From NCBI GenBank assembly GCA_030432565.1, contig JAUIGV010000001.1, positions 248,001-312,000 on the forward strand: 64,000 nt of DNA. The letters are read 5' to 3'. This document shows positions 37,196 to 46,626 of the stretch, in pieces (positions within the stretch are counted from its first letter, which is position 1; each line of letters begins with the position of its first letter). The notes under the pieces were generated by a model. The model did no database searches. It was not told the origin of the DNA and saw nothing but the letters and a program-made list of their open reading frames with translations. The DNA comes from Verrucomicrobiia bacterium. Its GTDB lineage: Bacteria > Verrucomicrobiota > Verrucomicrobiia > Verrucomicrobiales > Akkermansiaceae. The position numbers and the translations under genes were made by a program.

Positions 37196-37795
37196 TTAGT
37201 CGGGGCGGGGGATCTCAAATTGATCGCTGGTACGGGAATACCAGTCGGGGGAAGCCATTCGGGCTAAAGGATGATATTGGCCGGGCTGGAGGTAGCCTTT
37301 TTCGTCCATGAGGCCTTCACGAACGTGAATGAAACGGACAATACCAACCACGAGTCTATTTGTTCCAATTTCAATCGTAGAATGTTCGATGCATTCCAGT
37401 GCGACCGGAGCATCAGCGATTCGTGGAACCGAAATCTTTTGGGAAGGGAGAGTGGCGAGATTGTGGAGGTCGACTTCGCTTTCACCATGTGGAAGGGTCG
37501 CGGAAGTGGCGACCATGACTTCACCAAGCGGTTCGTCCACCATATGGATCACGAACTCCCGGGTCTCGCGGATGTTTCGCGCAGTATCCTTGGGGGTTCG
37601 GCGGTCCTTGTTACCGGGGGCAAAAGCGACAAGCGGTGGGTTTGAGCCAAAAACGTTGAAGAAGGAGTAGGGGGCGGCGTTGAGATTTCCTTCGTGATCC
37701 TGCGTCGTGACCCAGGCAATCGGACGAGGAGTGACGAGTGAGGCGAGAATGCGATAGCGATCGCCAGGAGGAATTGCTTCGAGATCAAAGGTCAT
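37196..37795 (-). CDS. Flavin reductase-like FMN-binding split-barrel protein
   Basis: The 199-aa product has the family start RYRILASLVTPRPIAWVTTQ, NAAPYSFFNVFGSNPPLVAF and RDTARNI-like KDTARNIRETREFVIHMVDE. Such proteins reduce FMN/FAD or bind flavin, often serving a monooxygenase. It leads the group with the alpha/beta hydrolase and PEP hydrolase-like genes. No oxygenase partner lies beside it. Confidence 0.88.
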   Translation of the reverse strand: MTFDLEAIPPGDRYRILASLVTPRPIAWVTTQDHEGNLNAAPYSFFNVFGSNPPLVAFAPGNKDRRTPKDTARNIRETREFVIHMVDEPLGEVMVATSATLPHGESEVDLHNLATLPSQKISVPRIADAPVALECIEHSTIEIGTNRLVVGIVRFIHVREGLMDEKGYLQPGQYHPLARMASPDWYSRTSDQFEIPRPD

Positions 37796-37843
37796 GGACG
37801 AGGAAGGAAGATGTTCATCAGGCCCCCCTTGATCAAGCTTCTC

Positions 37844-39061
37844 TTAGGCAGCTGGCTCCGAATCCTTCTTTTTGAGGGCGGCTTTGGGTTCTTCGTCAGG
37901 CTCAACAATCTTTACTTTTGCTCCTTCGGGAGCGGTTGCCAGTCGGTTGGTGACCAGATGCCAATCTTCGATGAGGTCTTCGGTGACGACCAGATTCTCC
38001 GGGTCGGTCCAAATCGGAGTGATCTTTTGACGTTTGAGGGTGAATTCCGTCGGATGAATCGTGAGGATTTCATTGGGCCGACGCAGGGTTTCGCGAGGGA
38101 TGACGAAGACATTTTCAATGGTGGCTCCCTCGAGGATCGCTCTCACCGGTTGTCCAATCCGGAGGGGGTTGGGCTTGTTTTTGCCCTTGGGTTGCATCAA
38201 GCCAAAAGGATCATCCACCCGGGCGATGACAAAGAGTTTGCGCGATCCCTCGTCGAGAATGCCTTCGGTGCGAACGATTTGGCCTTTCCAGGTCTGGCCT
38301 GATTTCTCGGTGAGGGCATCGACCAAGGTGACGTCGACCGGAGGGTCCTCGGGATTGTTCGGGAGTGTCACGTGCTTCAGTTCCCGCGCCGAGAGGGATA
38401 GGCGAACTTCAGCAAAGTCGGTGGAAAAAATTTCACCAAGAACAGTCCCTGAACTCACGGACTGGCCCAGCCCGACCATTCGCTCCCTCACCCTGCCGGC
38501 ATAGGGTGCAACAACTTTGGTTCGTTCAAGATTGCGAACGGAGTCATCGAGATCTGCTTGGGCAGCCTTGACGTTGGCTCTGGCCTCCTTGAGTTGGGGT
38601 TTTCGAAGGACGAGGTCGGTCGGAGGCTCGGTGTAGCCCAGATCATTCCAATCGAGGAGGGCCTGCTTTGCCCGGGCCTCTTCCTGGGCGAGGCTGGCTT
38701 CCGCCCGGGCCAAGCGGGCCAGAGCGGCCGTCTTGGCGGTCTGGAAGTCTGTGGGGTCGATTTCGAGGAGAGTTTCCCCTTTTTTGAAAAATGATCCACT
38801 CTCGAAGTTTGGCGAGATTTTGCGCACCTGGCCGCTGACCCGGGGAGTCAGGGAGGTCTGGTTGTGGGGTTGAACGAGACCCTGGGACTGGAGGATGACC
38901 TGGTAGTCGGTTCGCTGGAGGATTGTGGCTTCGGCCTCGATGAGTCTGCGTTCCGCGCGGCGGGGAGGTGGCTTTTTTTTCTCGTCGGCCAGTTGTTGGA
39001 ACGCAAAATACCCCGCCGCCAGGACAGCAAGGGGGAGGATAATACGAATCAGTTGCGCCAT
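37844..39061 (-). CDS. RND/HlyD-type efflux periplasmic adaptor, orphan
   Basis: The 405-aa product has an N-terminal anchor (LIRIILPLAVLAAGYFAFQQ), the split lipoyl domain (VQPHNQTSLTPRVSGQVRKI and TKVVAPYAGRVRERMVGLGQ) flanking a long alpha-hairpin (~residues 105-165), and beta-barrel and membrane-proximal domains. Such adaptors join an inner-membrane pump to an outer-membrane channel. No RND or MacB pump gene follows; the next gene is a flavin reductase. The tail is charged (EPKAALKKKDSEP). Confidence 0.9.
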   Translation of the reverse strand: MAQLIRIILPLAVLAAGYFAFQQLADEKKKPPPRRAERRLIEAEATILQRTDYQVILQSQGLVQPHNQTSLTPRVSGQVRKISPNFESGSFFKKGETLLEIDPTDFQTAKTAALARLARAEASLAQEEARAKQALLDWNDLGYTEPPTDLVLRKPQLKEARANVKAAQADLDDSVRNLERTKVVAPYAGRVRERMVGLGQSVSSGTVLGEIFSTDFAEVRLSLSARELKHVTLPNNPEDPPVDVTLVDALTEKSGQTWKGQIVRTEGILDEGSRKLFVIARVDDPFGLMQPKGKNKPNPLRIGQPVRAILEGATIENVFVIPRETLRRPNEILTIHPTEFTLKRQKITPIWTDPENLVVTEDLIEDWHLVTNRLATAPEGAKVKIVEPDEEPKAALKKKDSEPAA

Positions 39062-39130
39062 GAATTTGTCGAGTGTAACCCTGTTTACGCAAAATGCGAG
39101 CGGGGTCTAACAATCGATTTTCACAGCCGT

Positions 39131-40405
39131 CTACCACCGATAGGTAAGGGATGTCGTGACGGATTGCCAATTGATCTCGTAGTCGCCCAGAAATGCGGGC
39201 TGAATGTTTCGATCAATGTTGGCGTCTTTGAAGATTGTGTTGATATAGGCAACACTGAGGCTGACGCTGTCATTAAGATGGTAGGTTCCTCCAACGCTGA
39301 ACATGTGGCGATCAGTGAGAGGAATGGCCGGAGAAAAGGTGTTGCCACCGATGGGTGACTCGGAAAAGAGGTAACCTGCTCGAAGGGTAAACTTGTCGTT
39401 GACGTCCCATTCGCCTCCAAGGCCGATGCTAAAAGAATCCCGCCAATCGAGGATGAGGCGCTCGTTTCCGGCATAGAGGGGCTGGTTTATGCCCACGTTG
39501 ATCGGGATGTCATCGTGACTGGAATTACCAATCCACTCGTATTGGAAGCCGAGGCGAACGTCTTCGTTGACATCATATCGATAGGCCAGAGCGACGCTGC
39601 CCGGGTAGGTTAGGTCGGTCTCAAAATCGCTTTCAGGTGAAAATGCTCCCCCAAGGGCGGGTGGGATGTTCCCGACGCTGTAATCACCGGAGTATTCGAT
39701 TTCGACCGGAAGCCTTGCAATGACAGACATGCGGTGCTTTTCAGCCAGCTGAATGTTGATCCCGAGGTAAGCGCCGAGTCCCCAGCCATCGCCGTCGAAT
39801 TCAGCGCCACCTCCCGGGGTGGTCGGGTCCATGGTCGCAAGCCCCCAGGGATAGTCTTGTTTGAAATTCAGGCTCGAGTAGGCGATGTCCAAGCCAAAGC
39901 CAATCGAGACGGCATCGCTCGCTTGATAAGCAACCGCGGGATTCAAGGTGATATACTTCAGGTCAGACTCGTAAGGGGCGGTGAATTGGAAGGCACCTTC
40001 GCGAGGCCATTCCAGGGCGAGTCCAAAGGGAGCATTGGCTCCGATGCCAAACGCCCACTTGGAGTCGCTCGAAGGGCGGTGGACGAAGTGGAAGGAGGGG
40101 ATGGGAATCCACTCACTTTTCATGGAGTCATTTCTGCCGGGGGAATCGAAATCAGTTTGGCCATAGAGCCCGTTCAGGGTGAACTGTATCGAAGACCGGT
40201 CGAGATCCAACATGTTGGCGGGATTGAGTCGCGCTACCGAAGGGTCCCGGCTCAGAGCGAGGTTCGATCCCACCATTCCCTGGCTTTGGGCCGAGGTCGG
40301 AAGATTACGAAGACCTTCCCCCGCGCGGCAGAGCTGGGATCCCGCAATTGTTCCCAAAAAAAGACCAGATGTTGCCCATCTTTGAATGCTTAGATGTCTT
40401 TGCAC
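39131..40405 (-). CDS. FadL/OmpP1/TodX-like outer-membrane protein
   Basis: The 424-aa product begins with an export signal and the conserved N-terminal plug region (RNLPTSAQSQGMVGSNLALS, then DPSVARLNPANMLDLDRSSI). It continues as an alternating beta-barrel (FGIGANAPFGLALEWPREGA, FTLRAGYLFSESPIGGNTFS) and ends on an aromatic residue pair, as outer-membrane barrels do (SLTYRW). FadL relatives take up hydrophobic compounds such as long-chain fatty acids. It lies 69 bp before the efflux adaptor in the same direction. Confidence 0.9.
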   Translation of the reverse strand: MQRHLSIQRWATSGLFLGTIAGSQLCRAGEGLRNLPTSAQSQGMVGSNLALSRDPSVARLNPANMLDLDRSSIQFTLNGLYGQTDFDSPGRNDSMKSEWIPIPSFHFVHRPSSDSKWAFGIGANAPFGLALEWPREGAFQFTAPYESDLKYITLNPAVAYQASDAVSIGFGLDIAYSSLNFKQDYPWGLATMDPTTPGGGAEFDGDGWGLGAYLGINIQLAEKHRMSVIARLPVEIEYSGDYSVGNIPPALGGAFSPESDFETDLTYPGSVALAYRYDVNEDVRLGFQYEWIGNSSHDDIPINVGINQPLYAGNERLILDWRDSFSIGLGGEWDVNDKFTLRAGYLFSESPIGGNTFSPAIPLTDRHMFSVGGTYHLNDSVSLSVAYINTIFKDANIDRNIQPAFLGDYEINWQSVTTSLTYRW

Positions 40406-40486
40406 TCAGTACACGTACAAGAAAACTTTAGAAAAAGCCACTATATTTCCAACTCAACCAAAGAAAGGGCAGGTTTTTTAGAAATT

Positions 40487-43400
40487 TTATCCGGCGGCCT
40501 GCAGTGGTTCGATGGAATCCGCAGCAATTTTCCTGAGTTCCTCGATATCCGGAACATCGGTGCCAGGGCCGAAAGAACGGTCCTTCAGGGATTGAATGGA
40601 TTTCTGGATCTTGCTGCGAGCTTCTTTGGGGATTTGGGTGTCTCGTTGCAGACCTTCGAGAAAGGCCAAGAGGCTGACCGGAGTGAGGGTTCCGGGGAGT
40701 TCCGGGCCGGTTTGAACGACAGGCTCTTCCTTCTTTTTAAAGAATAGGAAGTAGGTGGCGACGCCGATTGCCGGTATCAGCAGGGCGATAAAGAGGAGGT
40801 AGGGAGGGGACTTGGAAGAGCCACCCTGAATTGCGGTTGTTTGCTCGACTGCGACGAGATCGACATCTTCATATTTCTGCAGGGTGAGGCCTTCCCCCTC
40901 TTCGGTTGAAAGCTTGGCAAGAACTTCGGGGAAGGTGAAGTTCCCGGGAAGCTTGTCGGATTTTGGCTCCAGAATCAGGCGCCATTCGTGAGTCGAGATC
41001 GGGGCTCCATCATCGGTGCCGGCATCGAGTTCATCGACTTGCAATTCCCGGTCGTCGGTGGAGGTGATTTCAAAACCGTCGATGGGAAGTTCGATCAATT
41101 CCTCAAGCGGGGGAACCAGTCCGTGCCCGGAAGCCCGGATTTCCAGAGTGACCTTGCCTTCTTTTTCCGTCTCGCGTTGGTCAAGGATCATGGCGAGGGA
41201 GAGATCGCGGTATGGGCGTGTCGGAGCGTCGCCACTGGCATCGATCGGGATGGCGGCGGAGGCAATGGGGAGGACGACGTAGCCGGAGGTGTCGAGGAAA
41301 TCGAGATCGATTTTGAGTGGTGGAATGGCGTCGATTTCAGGTCCCTTCGGCTTGAGAAGGAAGTATACGTAGGGAGTGACGGTCCAGCCGTCCTGCGCGT
41401 CGGTCCGGCTTGCGACTTTTGAGTTGTGAAAGGTGAGCGAGACGATCTCAAAATGTTCCTCGAGAACACTTCGTGCGCCTTTCTCGAACTTGTCGCGGTA
41501 GTCCTCGGTGGGGCGCCCGTAATTGTAAGAGTATGGTGAATTGGTCTGATTGATCAGGTAGCGTTGGAAGCCACCAGACTCGCGTTCGATCTCCTTGGTG
41601 TGGCGGAGATTGACGAAGAGACCGAAAGGCTTGCTGGCGTCGATTTGGTCGGGACCGTCGAGGTGGACATCGAGTTCGATCTCGGTGACGAGGTCTTGAT
41701 AGTATTCGAAAACGCGGGCCGCTTCCTCGATTCGTTCGTGCTTGCCGGTGATCTGAAGGGCGGCCTCAAGGAATCGGTATTTCAGATCCGCTTTGACGTT
41801 GGCGAGGCGTGAATTGAGGGTCTTGGCAAAGTCGTCGAGGTGACGCGATCTCGCAGCTTCCGGGATGCTTGCGAGCGCGGCCTTAATCTTTGGATACTCA
41901 GCCGGAATGGGTTGGTGTTCGGCCTTGAGGGCGGCGAGATCCGGCGAGCCAAGTGCGGCATAAAACCAGGTGGTGAAAGCTTCTGTTGACTCTTCCTTTT
42001 CGTCTTCGAGCGGGAGGGTGGAGATGTAAGCCGAGGCGGCCTCTGCGAGGTCTTCGAGGGCAAAGGACTTGGTGGTCGAGTGCTCGGGGTGCGAGGCGAT
42101 TCCGGCCTTGTAGTTTGACTCCTCGTATTTGATCGAAGCGAGTTGGACCTTGAGAGCCCAGTCATCGGGGTGCTGGTCCAGTGCGTCGAGACAAAGGTTT
42201 TTGGCCGCGAAATAACCTTTGAAGATTTGGGCCTCAAGTTCCTTGTCCTTGCGGTTGGTTTTGGCCTGCTCTTGCAGCTTCGGATTGGGCCAGAGAAGGG
42301 CGAGGTTTTGCCGCATGCGGCGGAGGAGGGAGGCGATGGTGCCGGAGTCGAGCTTGGAAGTTTCTCCAAAGACCGCAGTGAGTGCCTCGACCCGCCAGAC
42401 CTCGGCTTGCGAGTGGGCCTGGATGAAGGCGTCGGCGAACTCCTCCTGAAAGTTCTCATCGAGTCCGAGGGCCTTCACCTCGGCCACCATATTGGCAAGA
42501 AGCTTGAGATTACGTTCCTGCTTGGAGCGTGTGAGCGGGATGGTTTCGGCGCGCTGATTGTAGCCGTAGTAATAAGAGTAGCTGGAGCGGTAGCGACTCT
42601 GTTGGTTTGGGTTATTGTTTTCGGCCCAAACCCGGATCATTTCGCGAACCAGCTCCTTGGTTTCCTCCGGCTTTACTTTTGCGAGCTTTTTGAGAATCGG
42701 GAAGGCTTTCTCCTCCTCCTTGACCTTGAGGAATAGCTTCGCGGAGAGTGCGATGTTCTCAAGTCGCACCGGGGAATCAATTTGCGCGAGCCACTGCTCA
42801 TCCGGGCGGGTGCGGAGCAGATCCCCGGAGGGAATGGCTGGAATGGTGCGTGAGTTGGTCTGCCGGACGGGGGGCTGGTAGCGTGAGTAGAATAGATTAC
42901 CAAAGGGATCGACCTGCGCTTGCGGGCGCATCGAGTTGGAGGTGTCAAGGCGATAGGATCGTTCGGCCTCTGCGTTCCAGTTGCGAACGTAAAGAGTAAG
43001 GATTTCCTGCCAGGGCTTGAGGTCAATTTTCGCGTTCGATGTGAGGGCGGCGACCGCTGCGGTCTGGAGCTTGAGTTGCTCGAGGCGGAAATCCGCCGAG
43101 CGGTGTTCGCGAACCTGGGAAGCCAGGGTTCCGACGGTTGCGAGGATTTCAAAACCCTCGGTGGATGCGTTGGCAAAGGTCTTCACGAGCCAGTCGCTCC
43201 CGGTGCCGTCTTCGAGGTCGGGAACAAGAGCGAGGGCCCGGTAGAGAGCCTCGGCCCGCTCGCTGAGCGGTGCCTGTTTTTCGCTAATGATCCCAAGGGA
43301 AATTTTCCAGGCATTTTCAAGATGCCCTCCACCACGATCAGCGGAGTGGGATTCGGCATGGTAGCGACCGAGGAGGTTGAGGGCGGGATAGTTTTTTGTC

Positions 43401-44254
43401 TCTTCGGCTTCCTTGATAGCCGGGAGAAACGGTTCGGTCTCGTCGAGGTGGCCGGCTTCGATCAAGAGCCGTGCAGTGCGAGCCTTGGTTTCTTCATCGC
43501 CGAGCCCGAAGTAGCGGGTTCCTTTGGCGAGGACGGCGAAGAAGTCACTTGGGGGCTTGCGGTCGCCTTTGATCAAGCCCGCGAGTTGAGGGAGGATGGT
43601 CTTGTCGGGAGCTTTTTGCGAAGCATCGGTAAGGGCTAGAAATTCTTCGGGCCGGAGATACTGCTCTTGTTGGTGTTGCTTGGCGCCGAGGCTGGTCAGT
43701 TCCTTGCGCGGGCGGACGGTGACCGGCGCATTCAGCTGGGTGACAATTTGACGGAAGGCCAGAGTGGCGTCACCGGCCGGAAGAGCGGCAAGGTAGGTTT
43801 TGACTTCGCCCCATCGTCCCAGGGTGACGTCGCGGGTAAACTTGTCGAAGTCGTTCTTGAAGGCCGCAAGTTTTGCCTGCTCTTCCCGCTGCTTTGTTAC
43901 CTGTGGATTCTCCGGGGGGCCCACTTCAGGATCTTTTGGGACATCGGGAACCGCTGCGGGAGGCTTTCCTTCCTGATTTTTCTCGGCCAGGCGGGTGGCG
44001 AGAATCCCGGAAGTGGTGCGATCGATTTTGAGGCCCTGAAGCAGTTTTGTCCGTTGCTGCTCGGGTGTCTGCGGTGGCCTTGACGGGCGGGATGAATTGG
44101 CGACCGCGGACGTGGTTGGACGGCCTGCTTCTTGTTCAAGCCTCATCAGGATCTCGGGAGGCAGGGTGCTTTCCTCGATGGTGAGCCGCCGGGAACTTTG
44201 AGCTGACGCTGAGATGAGGGTAAGCGAAAGCGGTAGGAGATTCCTAAATTTCAT
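40487..44254 (-). CDS. Very large exported repeat-helical protein with C-terminal membrane anchor
   Basis: The 1,255-aa product has a signal peptide (FRNLLPLSLTLISASAQ), a long alpha-helical region (residues ~80-850) with TPR-like helical pairs, and a beta-rich region (~870-1120) with HLDGPDQIDASKPFGLFVNL. A membrane helix at about 1165-1185 (YLLFIALLIPAIGVATYFLF) is followed by a short cytoplasmic tail. No enzymatic motif is visible. It follows a TPR-like membrane protein gene in the same direction. It may be an envelope scaffold; the function is unknown. Confidence 0.7.
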   Translation of the reverse strand: MKFRNLLPLSLTLISASAQSSRRLTIEESTLPPEILMRLEQEAGRPTTSAVANSSRPSRPPQTPEQQRTKLLQGLKIDRTTSGILATRLAEKNQEGKPPAAVPDVPKDPEVGPPENPQVTKQREEQAKLAAFKNDFDKFTRDVTLGRWGEVKTYLAALPAGDATLAFRQIVTQLNAPVTVRPRKELTSLGAKQHQQEQYLRPEEFLALTDASQKAPDKTILPQLAGLIKGDRKPPSDFFAVLAKGTRYFGLGDEETKARTARLLIEAGHLDETEPFLPAIKEAEETKNYPALNLLGRYHAESHSADRGGGHLENAWKISLGIISEKQAPLSERAEALYRALALVPDLEDGTGSDWLVKTFANASTEGFEILATVGTLASQVREHRSADFRLEQLKLQTAAVAALTSNAKIDLKPWQEILTLYVRNWNAEAERSYRLDTSNSMRPQAQVDPFGNLFYSRYQPPVRQTNSRTIPAIPSGDLLRTRPDEQWLAQIDSPVRLENIALSAKLFLKVKEEEKAFPILKKLAKVKPEETKELVREMIRVWAENNNPNQQSRYRSSYSYYYGYNQRAETIPLTRSKQERNLKLLANMVAEVKALGLDENFQEEFADAFIQAHSQAEVWRVEALTAVFGETSKLDSGTIASLLRRMRQNLALLWPNPKLQEQAKTNRKDKELEAQIFKGYFAAKNLCLDALDQHPDDWALKVQLASIKYEESNYKAGIASHPEHSTTKSFALEDLAEAASAYISTLPLEDEKEESTEAFTTWFYAALGSPDLAALKAEHQPIPAEYPKIKAALASIPEAARSRHLDDFAKTLNSRLANVKADLKYRFLEAALQITGKHERIEEAARVFEYYQDLVTEIELDVHLDGPDQIDASKPFGLFVNLRHTKEIERESGGFQRYLINQTNSPYSYNYGRPTEDYRDKFEKGARSVLEEHFEIVSLTFHNSKVASRTDAQDGWTVTPYVYFLLKPKGPEIDAIPPLKIDLDFLDTSGYVVLPIASAAIPIDASGDAPTRPYRDLSLAMILDQRETEKEGKVTLEIRASGHGLVPPLEELIELPIDGFEITSTDDRELQVDELDAGTDDGAPISTHEWRLILEPKSDKLPGNFTFPEVLAKLSTEEGEGLTLQKYEDVDLVAVEQTTAIQGGSSKSPPYLLFIALLIPAIGVATYFLFFKKKEEPVVQTGPELPGTLTPVSLLAFLEGLQRDTQIPKEARSKIQKSIQSLKDRSFGPGTDVPDIEELRKIAADSIEPLQAAG

Positions 44255-44398
44255 GAGGTTGGGATCGTGAGGTGAACGATGGGATGGCTAGGAGCCGGAG
44301 CCATCCGCCGGTGGTCCGGAGCCTGCGCCACGGGAGTCCTGTGGCTTCTTTCCTGGCTTGGCTTTTGGATTCGGGCGACCGCCCGAGCTGCAGCCCTG

Positions 44399-44974
44399 TC
44401 ATTGGCTGGGAATCGGCAGGCCGTAGAGTTCGGTCGGCTCGGCGCGGGCCAGACGAATGGCTGATTCAAGATCGGCGAGATGCTTTTTCTGGTCGGAGCC
44501 GGTTTGTGCGAGGAGCTTGTATTCCTGTCGGGCGGCTTCAATTTCAGGCTCCCATTCTTCGGCGGGAAGACCCTCTAGCTTCATGAGGTACGTCATATAG
44601 TAACGGGCATTCGCGAGGGCGGAGAGGGCTTCTTCCTTGAGACCGGGTGAAATGGAGGTGTCGTCGTTGAGTTGAGAGACGAGCTCGGCAAGATCTTCCC
44701 GGGCTTCGGGAAGGCCTGAATTTTGCATCTTGGCTTTTGCAATCTCGAGCTGGATCCTCATGGAGACCTCCTTGTTTTCTTTGGGGAGTTTGGCGAGCGC
44801 CTTTTGATAGGTTTCAATGGCGGAGGTCCAGTTTTCCTCTTTGACAGCGGATCGAGCCTCGGTGAGAAGAGCTTCGGTTTCGTCAAGTTTTACTTGTTCC
44901 TGTCCTGGACCGTAGTGGTAAGCGGCAAAGCCGAGGGGCACGAGGAGCCAAAGGGTGGCTAGGATGATTCTCAT
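44399..44974 (-). CDS. Membrane-anchored TPR-like protein
   Basis: The ATG at 44974 begins the hydrophobic segment MRIILATLWLLVPLGFAAYH, giving 191 aa. The earlier start in the track adds nothing recognisable. TPR-type helices follow (LTEARSAVKEENWTSAIETY, QKALAKLPKENKEVSMRIQL). It is 144 bp upstream of the 1,255-aa protein and is probably co-transcribed. The gap holds a CGGGCG-GT-CGCCCG hairpin but no gene. Confidence 0.7.
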   Translation of the reverse strand: MRIILATLWLLVPLGFAAYHYGPGQEQVKLDETEALLTEARSAVKEENWTSAIETYQKALAKLPKENKEVSMRIQLEIAKAKMQNSGLPEAREDLAELVSQLNDDTSISPGLKEEALSALANARYYMTYLMKLEGLPAEEWEPEIEAARQEYKLLAQTGSDQKKHLADLESAIRLARAEPTELYGLPIPSQ

Positions 44975-45142
44975 AGAGTTAAAGGAGTTCTGCGGTCCAT
45001 CTAGCACTTTTTACGCCACGAAAAAAGGCCGCTTTTTGCAACATGAGCTGAGTCGTGAGCTTCCGGGATTTCTGCTTGACGGTGTGGAGATCCTATACTA
45101 CTTGATAGGGGTCTAAATTTAAGACCAAAGTAAAAATCAATC

Positions 45143-45496
45143 ATGAAAAAATTCCTCTCCCTTCTCTCCTTAAGCTTGGTTTTCGGCTTCTCCAGCGCTT
45201 TCGCCGCAGACCCCGTCAACACCGAGTGCCCCGTGAAAGGCAAGGCAGTCGATGCCAAGAGCAAAACTGCCAGCGTCGAGGTCACCTTCTGCTGTGACAA
45301 ATGTAAGTCTAAGTTCGATGCCGACGTGTTGGCTGGACTGAAGAAGTTTGCCGCCACCGAGGACGGCAAGTGCCCGATCAGTGGCAAGCCGGTTAAGGCT
45401 TCCAAAAAGTCCACCGCTGCTGTTGGCGTTTGCTGCGGCGGCTGCAAAAAGAAGGTCGAAGCTGATCCGAAGAAGCATCTCGCCAAGGTCAAGTAA
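45143..45496 (+). CDS. Small exported cysteine-repeat protein, putative metal binder
   Basis: The 117-aa product has a signal peptide (FLSLLSLSLVFGFSSAFA). The mature part is two similar halves of about 45 residues: CPVKGKAVDA...VTFCCDKCKSKFD and CPISGKPVKA...VGVCCGGCKKKVE. Each half has a single Cys then CCxxCK. It is lysine-rich. The pattern suggests metal binding (copper or zinc) or a redox role, somewhat like YHS or heavy-metal domains. I cannot name the family. Confidence 0.75.
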   Translation: MKKFLSLLSLSLVFGFSSAFAADPVNTECPVKGKAVDAKSKTASVEVTFCCDKCKSKFDADVLAGLKKFAATEDGKCPISGKPVKASKKSTAAVGVCCGGCKKKVEADPKKHLAKVK

Positions 45497-45518
45497 CTCG
45501 CGACCGATCCGATTTTAC

Positions 45519-45554
45519 AACGACCGCTCCATCACCGGGGCGGTCGTTTTTTTT
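45519..45554 (+). terminator. Intrinsic terminator after the cysteine-repeat gene
   Basis: AACGACCGC, a 12-nt loop and GCGGTCGTT form a perfect 9-bp stem followed by a run of eight T residues. Confidence 0.93.
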
Positions 45555-45782
45555 GGCTCGAAGGATTCGGTGTCTCAAAAATATCATTTTGGATTCCCTG
45601 TTCCCGAATGTTTTGTTCGGAGAGAGTCGTCGGGTAAACCACCGGCTTGCTGTGCCGTGGCGCCGCCTGTTGAGAGAAAAAGGAAAAGAACCCACGGAAA
45701 CCTACCGAATGACTTTTCGAACAGTCATTTGGTTCGCTTTTTCATCGGTTTCCGAACTTATCTCCAGCGGTGACCAGAATCC

Positions 45783-46148
45783 ATGGTTAAGTGGCAAAGT
45801 CTGTCCCACCCAATGTTCGTTCCCCTACTATGGTTATCAGCCGTGTCCTTTCTGGGTTACGGTCTGGGATGCGTTTTCACCGGGCGCATGCGTGCGGAGT
45901 TCGAACGCTTCGGGCTCGCCCGGCATCGGGTCATTGTAGGGGTGACACAACTTGCAGGTTCAGTCGGTCTGGTGGCAGGATTGCACTTTCCTGTTGTCGG
46001 CCTGGTGGCTTCCGGCGGACTCGCCCTGCAGATGCTGATGGGGGTTGGCGTCCGCATTGCCATCGGAGATAGTTTGCTTCAAACCCTGCCGGCCACTTTT
46101 TACTGTGTCCTCAACGCCTATCTTTTCTCCGGCCTATTAAGGCAGTGA
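45783..46148 (+). CDS. DoxX-like small membrane protein
   Basis: The 121-aa product has four predicted helices with the DoxX-like pattern FERFGLARHRVIVGVTQLAG, SVGLVAGLHFPVVGLVASGG and LALQMLMGVGVRIAIGDSLL. DoxX-family proteins are membrane proteins linked to quinone or thiol redox, but most are uncharacterised. It converges with the other DoxX-like gene and overlaps it by 12 bp at the 3' end. The 230-bp gap before it holds no gene. Confidence 0.75.
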   Translation: MVKWQSLSHPMFVPLLWLSAVSFLGYGLGCVFTGRMRAEFERFGLARHRVIVGVTQLAGSVGLVAGLHFPVVGLVASGGLALQMLMGVGVRIAIGDSLLQTLPATFYCVLNAYLFSGLLRQ

Positions 46149-46508
46149 AAGAATCGCGATGATGACAGAGAGCAAAAGCATGATCAGGGCGGGCACAAAT
46201 TTGACGAAAGGATCCCCAGCCCTAAGGTGCATGGTGATCGCTCCCGCCATGAGCACCACGAGACCCACGGCCGACGGGAAGATTACTTCGGGTTGCCAAA
46301 TCCCGAAGATGAGAGCTGCCGCGCTGGTAAGTTTCAGGGCGCCCACCAGCCACATGAACCACCCCGGAAGTCCGTAAGCGGCAAATTCCTCTCGCATATT
46401 CTTTGCGGACTTGCCCCGATAATTGGTGCCTTTGTTAAAACGAAGAACCCAGACGTTGATCAAGCCCCCCGCGACTAATAATTGAAGGGTGGTCAATAAA
46501 TACGTCAT
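46137..46508 (-). CDS. DoxX family membrane protein
   Basis: The 123-aa product has four helices, with EEFAAYGLPGWFMWLVGALK, LTSAAALIFGIWQPEVIFPS and GLVVLMAGAITMHLRAGDPF typical of DoxX. Its pattern parallels the plus-strand neighbour. The two genes overlap by 12 bp tail to tail. The function is unknown. Confidence 0.85.
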   Translation of the reverse strand: MTYLLTTLQLLVAGGLINVWVLRFNKGTNYRGKSAKNMREEFAAYGLPGWFMWLVGALKLTSAAALIFGIWQPEVIFPSAVGLVVLMAGAITMHLRAGDPFVKFVPALIMLLLSVIIAILSLP

Positions 46509-46626
46509 CGCTGGTAGTCTTGAATACGCTGGCGGATCTACAAGTGATTATTGAAATTCCCACCTAATTCATTCTCGTGGTGAGTAGCCGGGGGACACTC
46601 ATGCCTTTCGACTGCTTGGGGTTTCT

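Noticed and set aside
44251-44541. 96-aa minus-strand ORF
   Set aside because: The Pro/Ser/Arg-rich composition is typical of an out-of-frame shadow, and it overlaps the TPR-like gene.
45076-45099. Promoter TTGACG...TATACT before the cysteine-repeat gene
   Set aside because: The spacer is only 12 bp, too short for a sigma-70 promoter.
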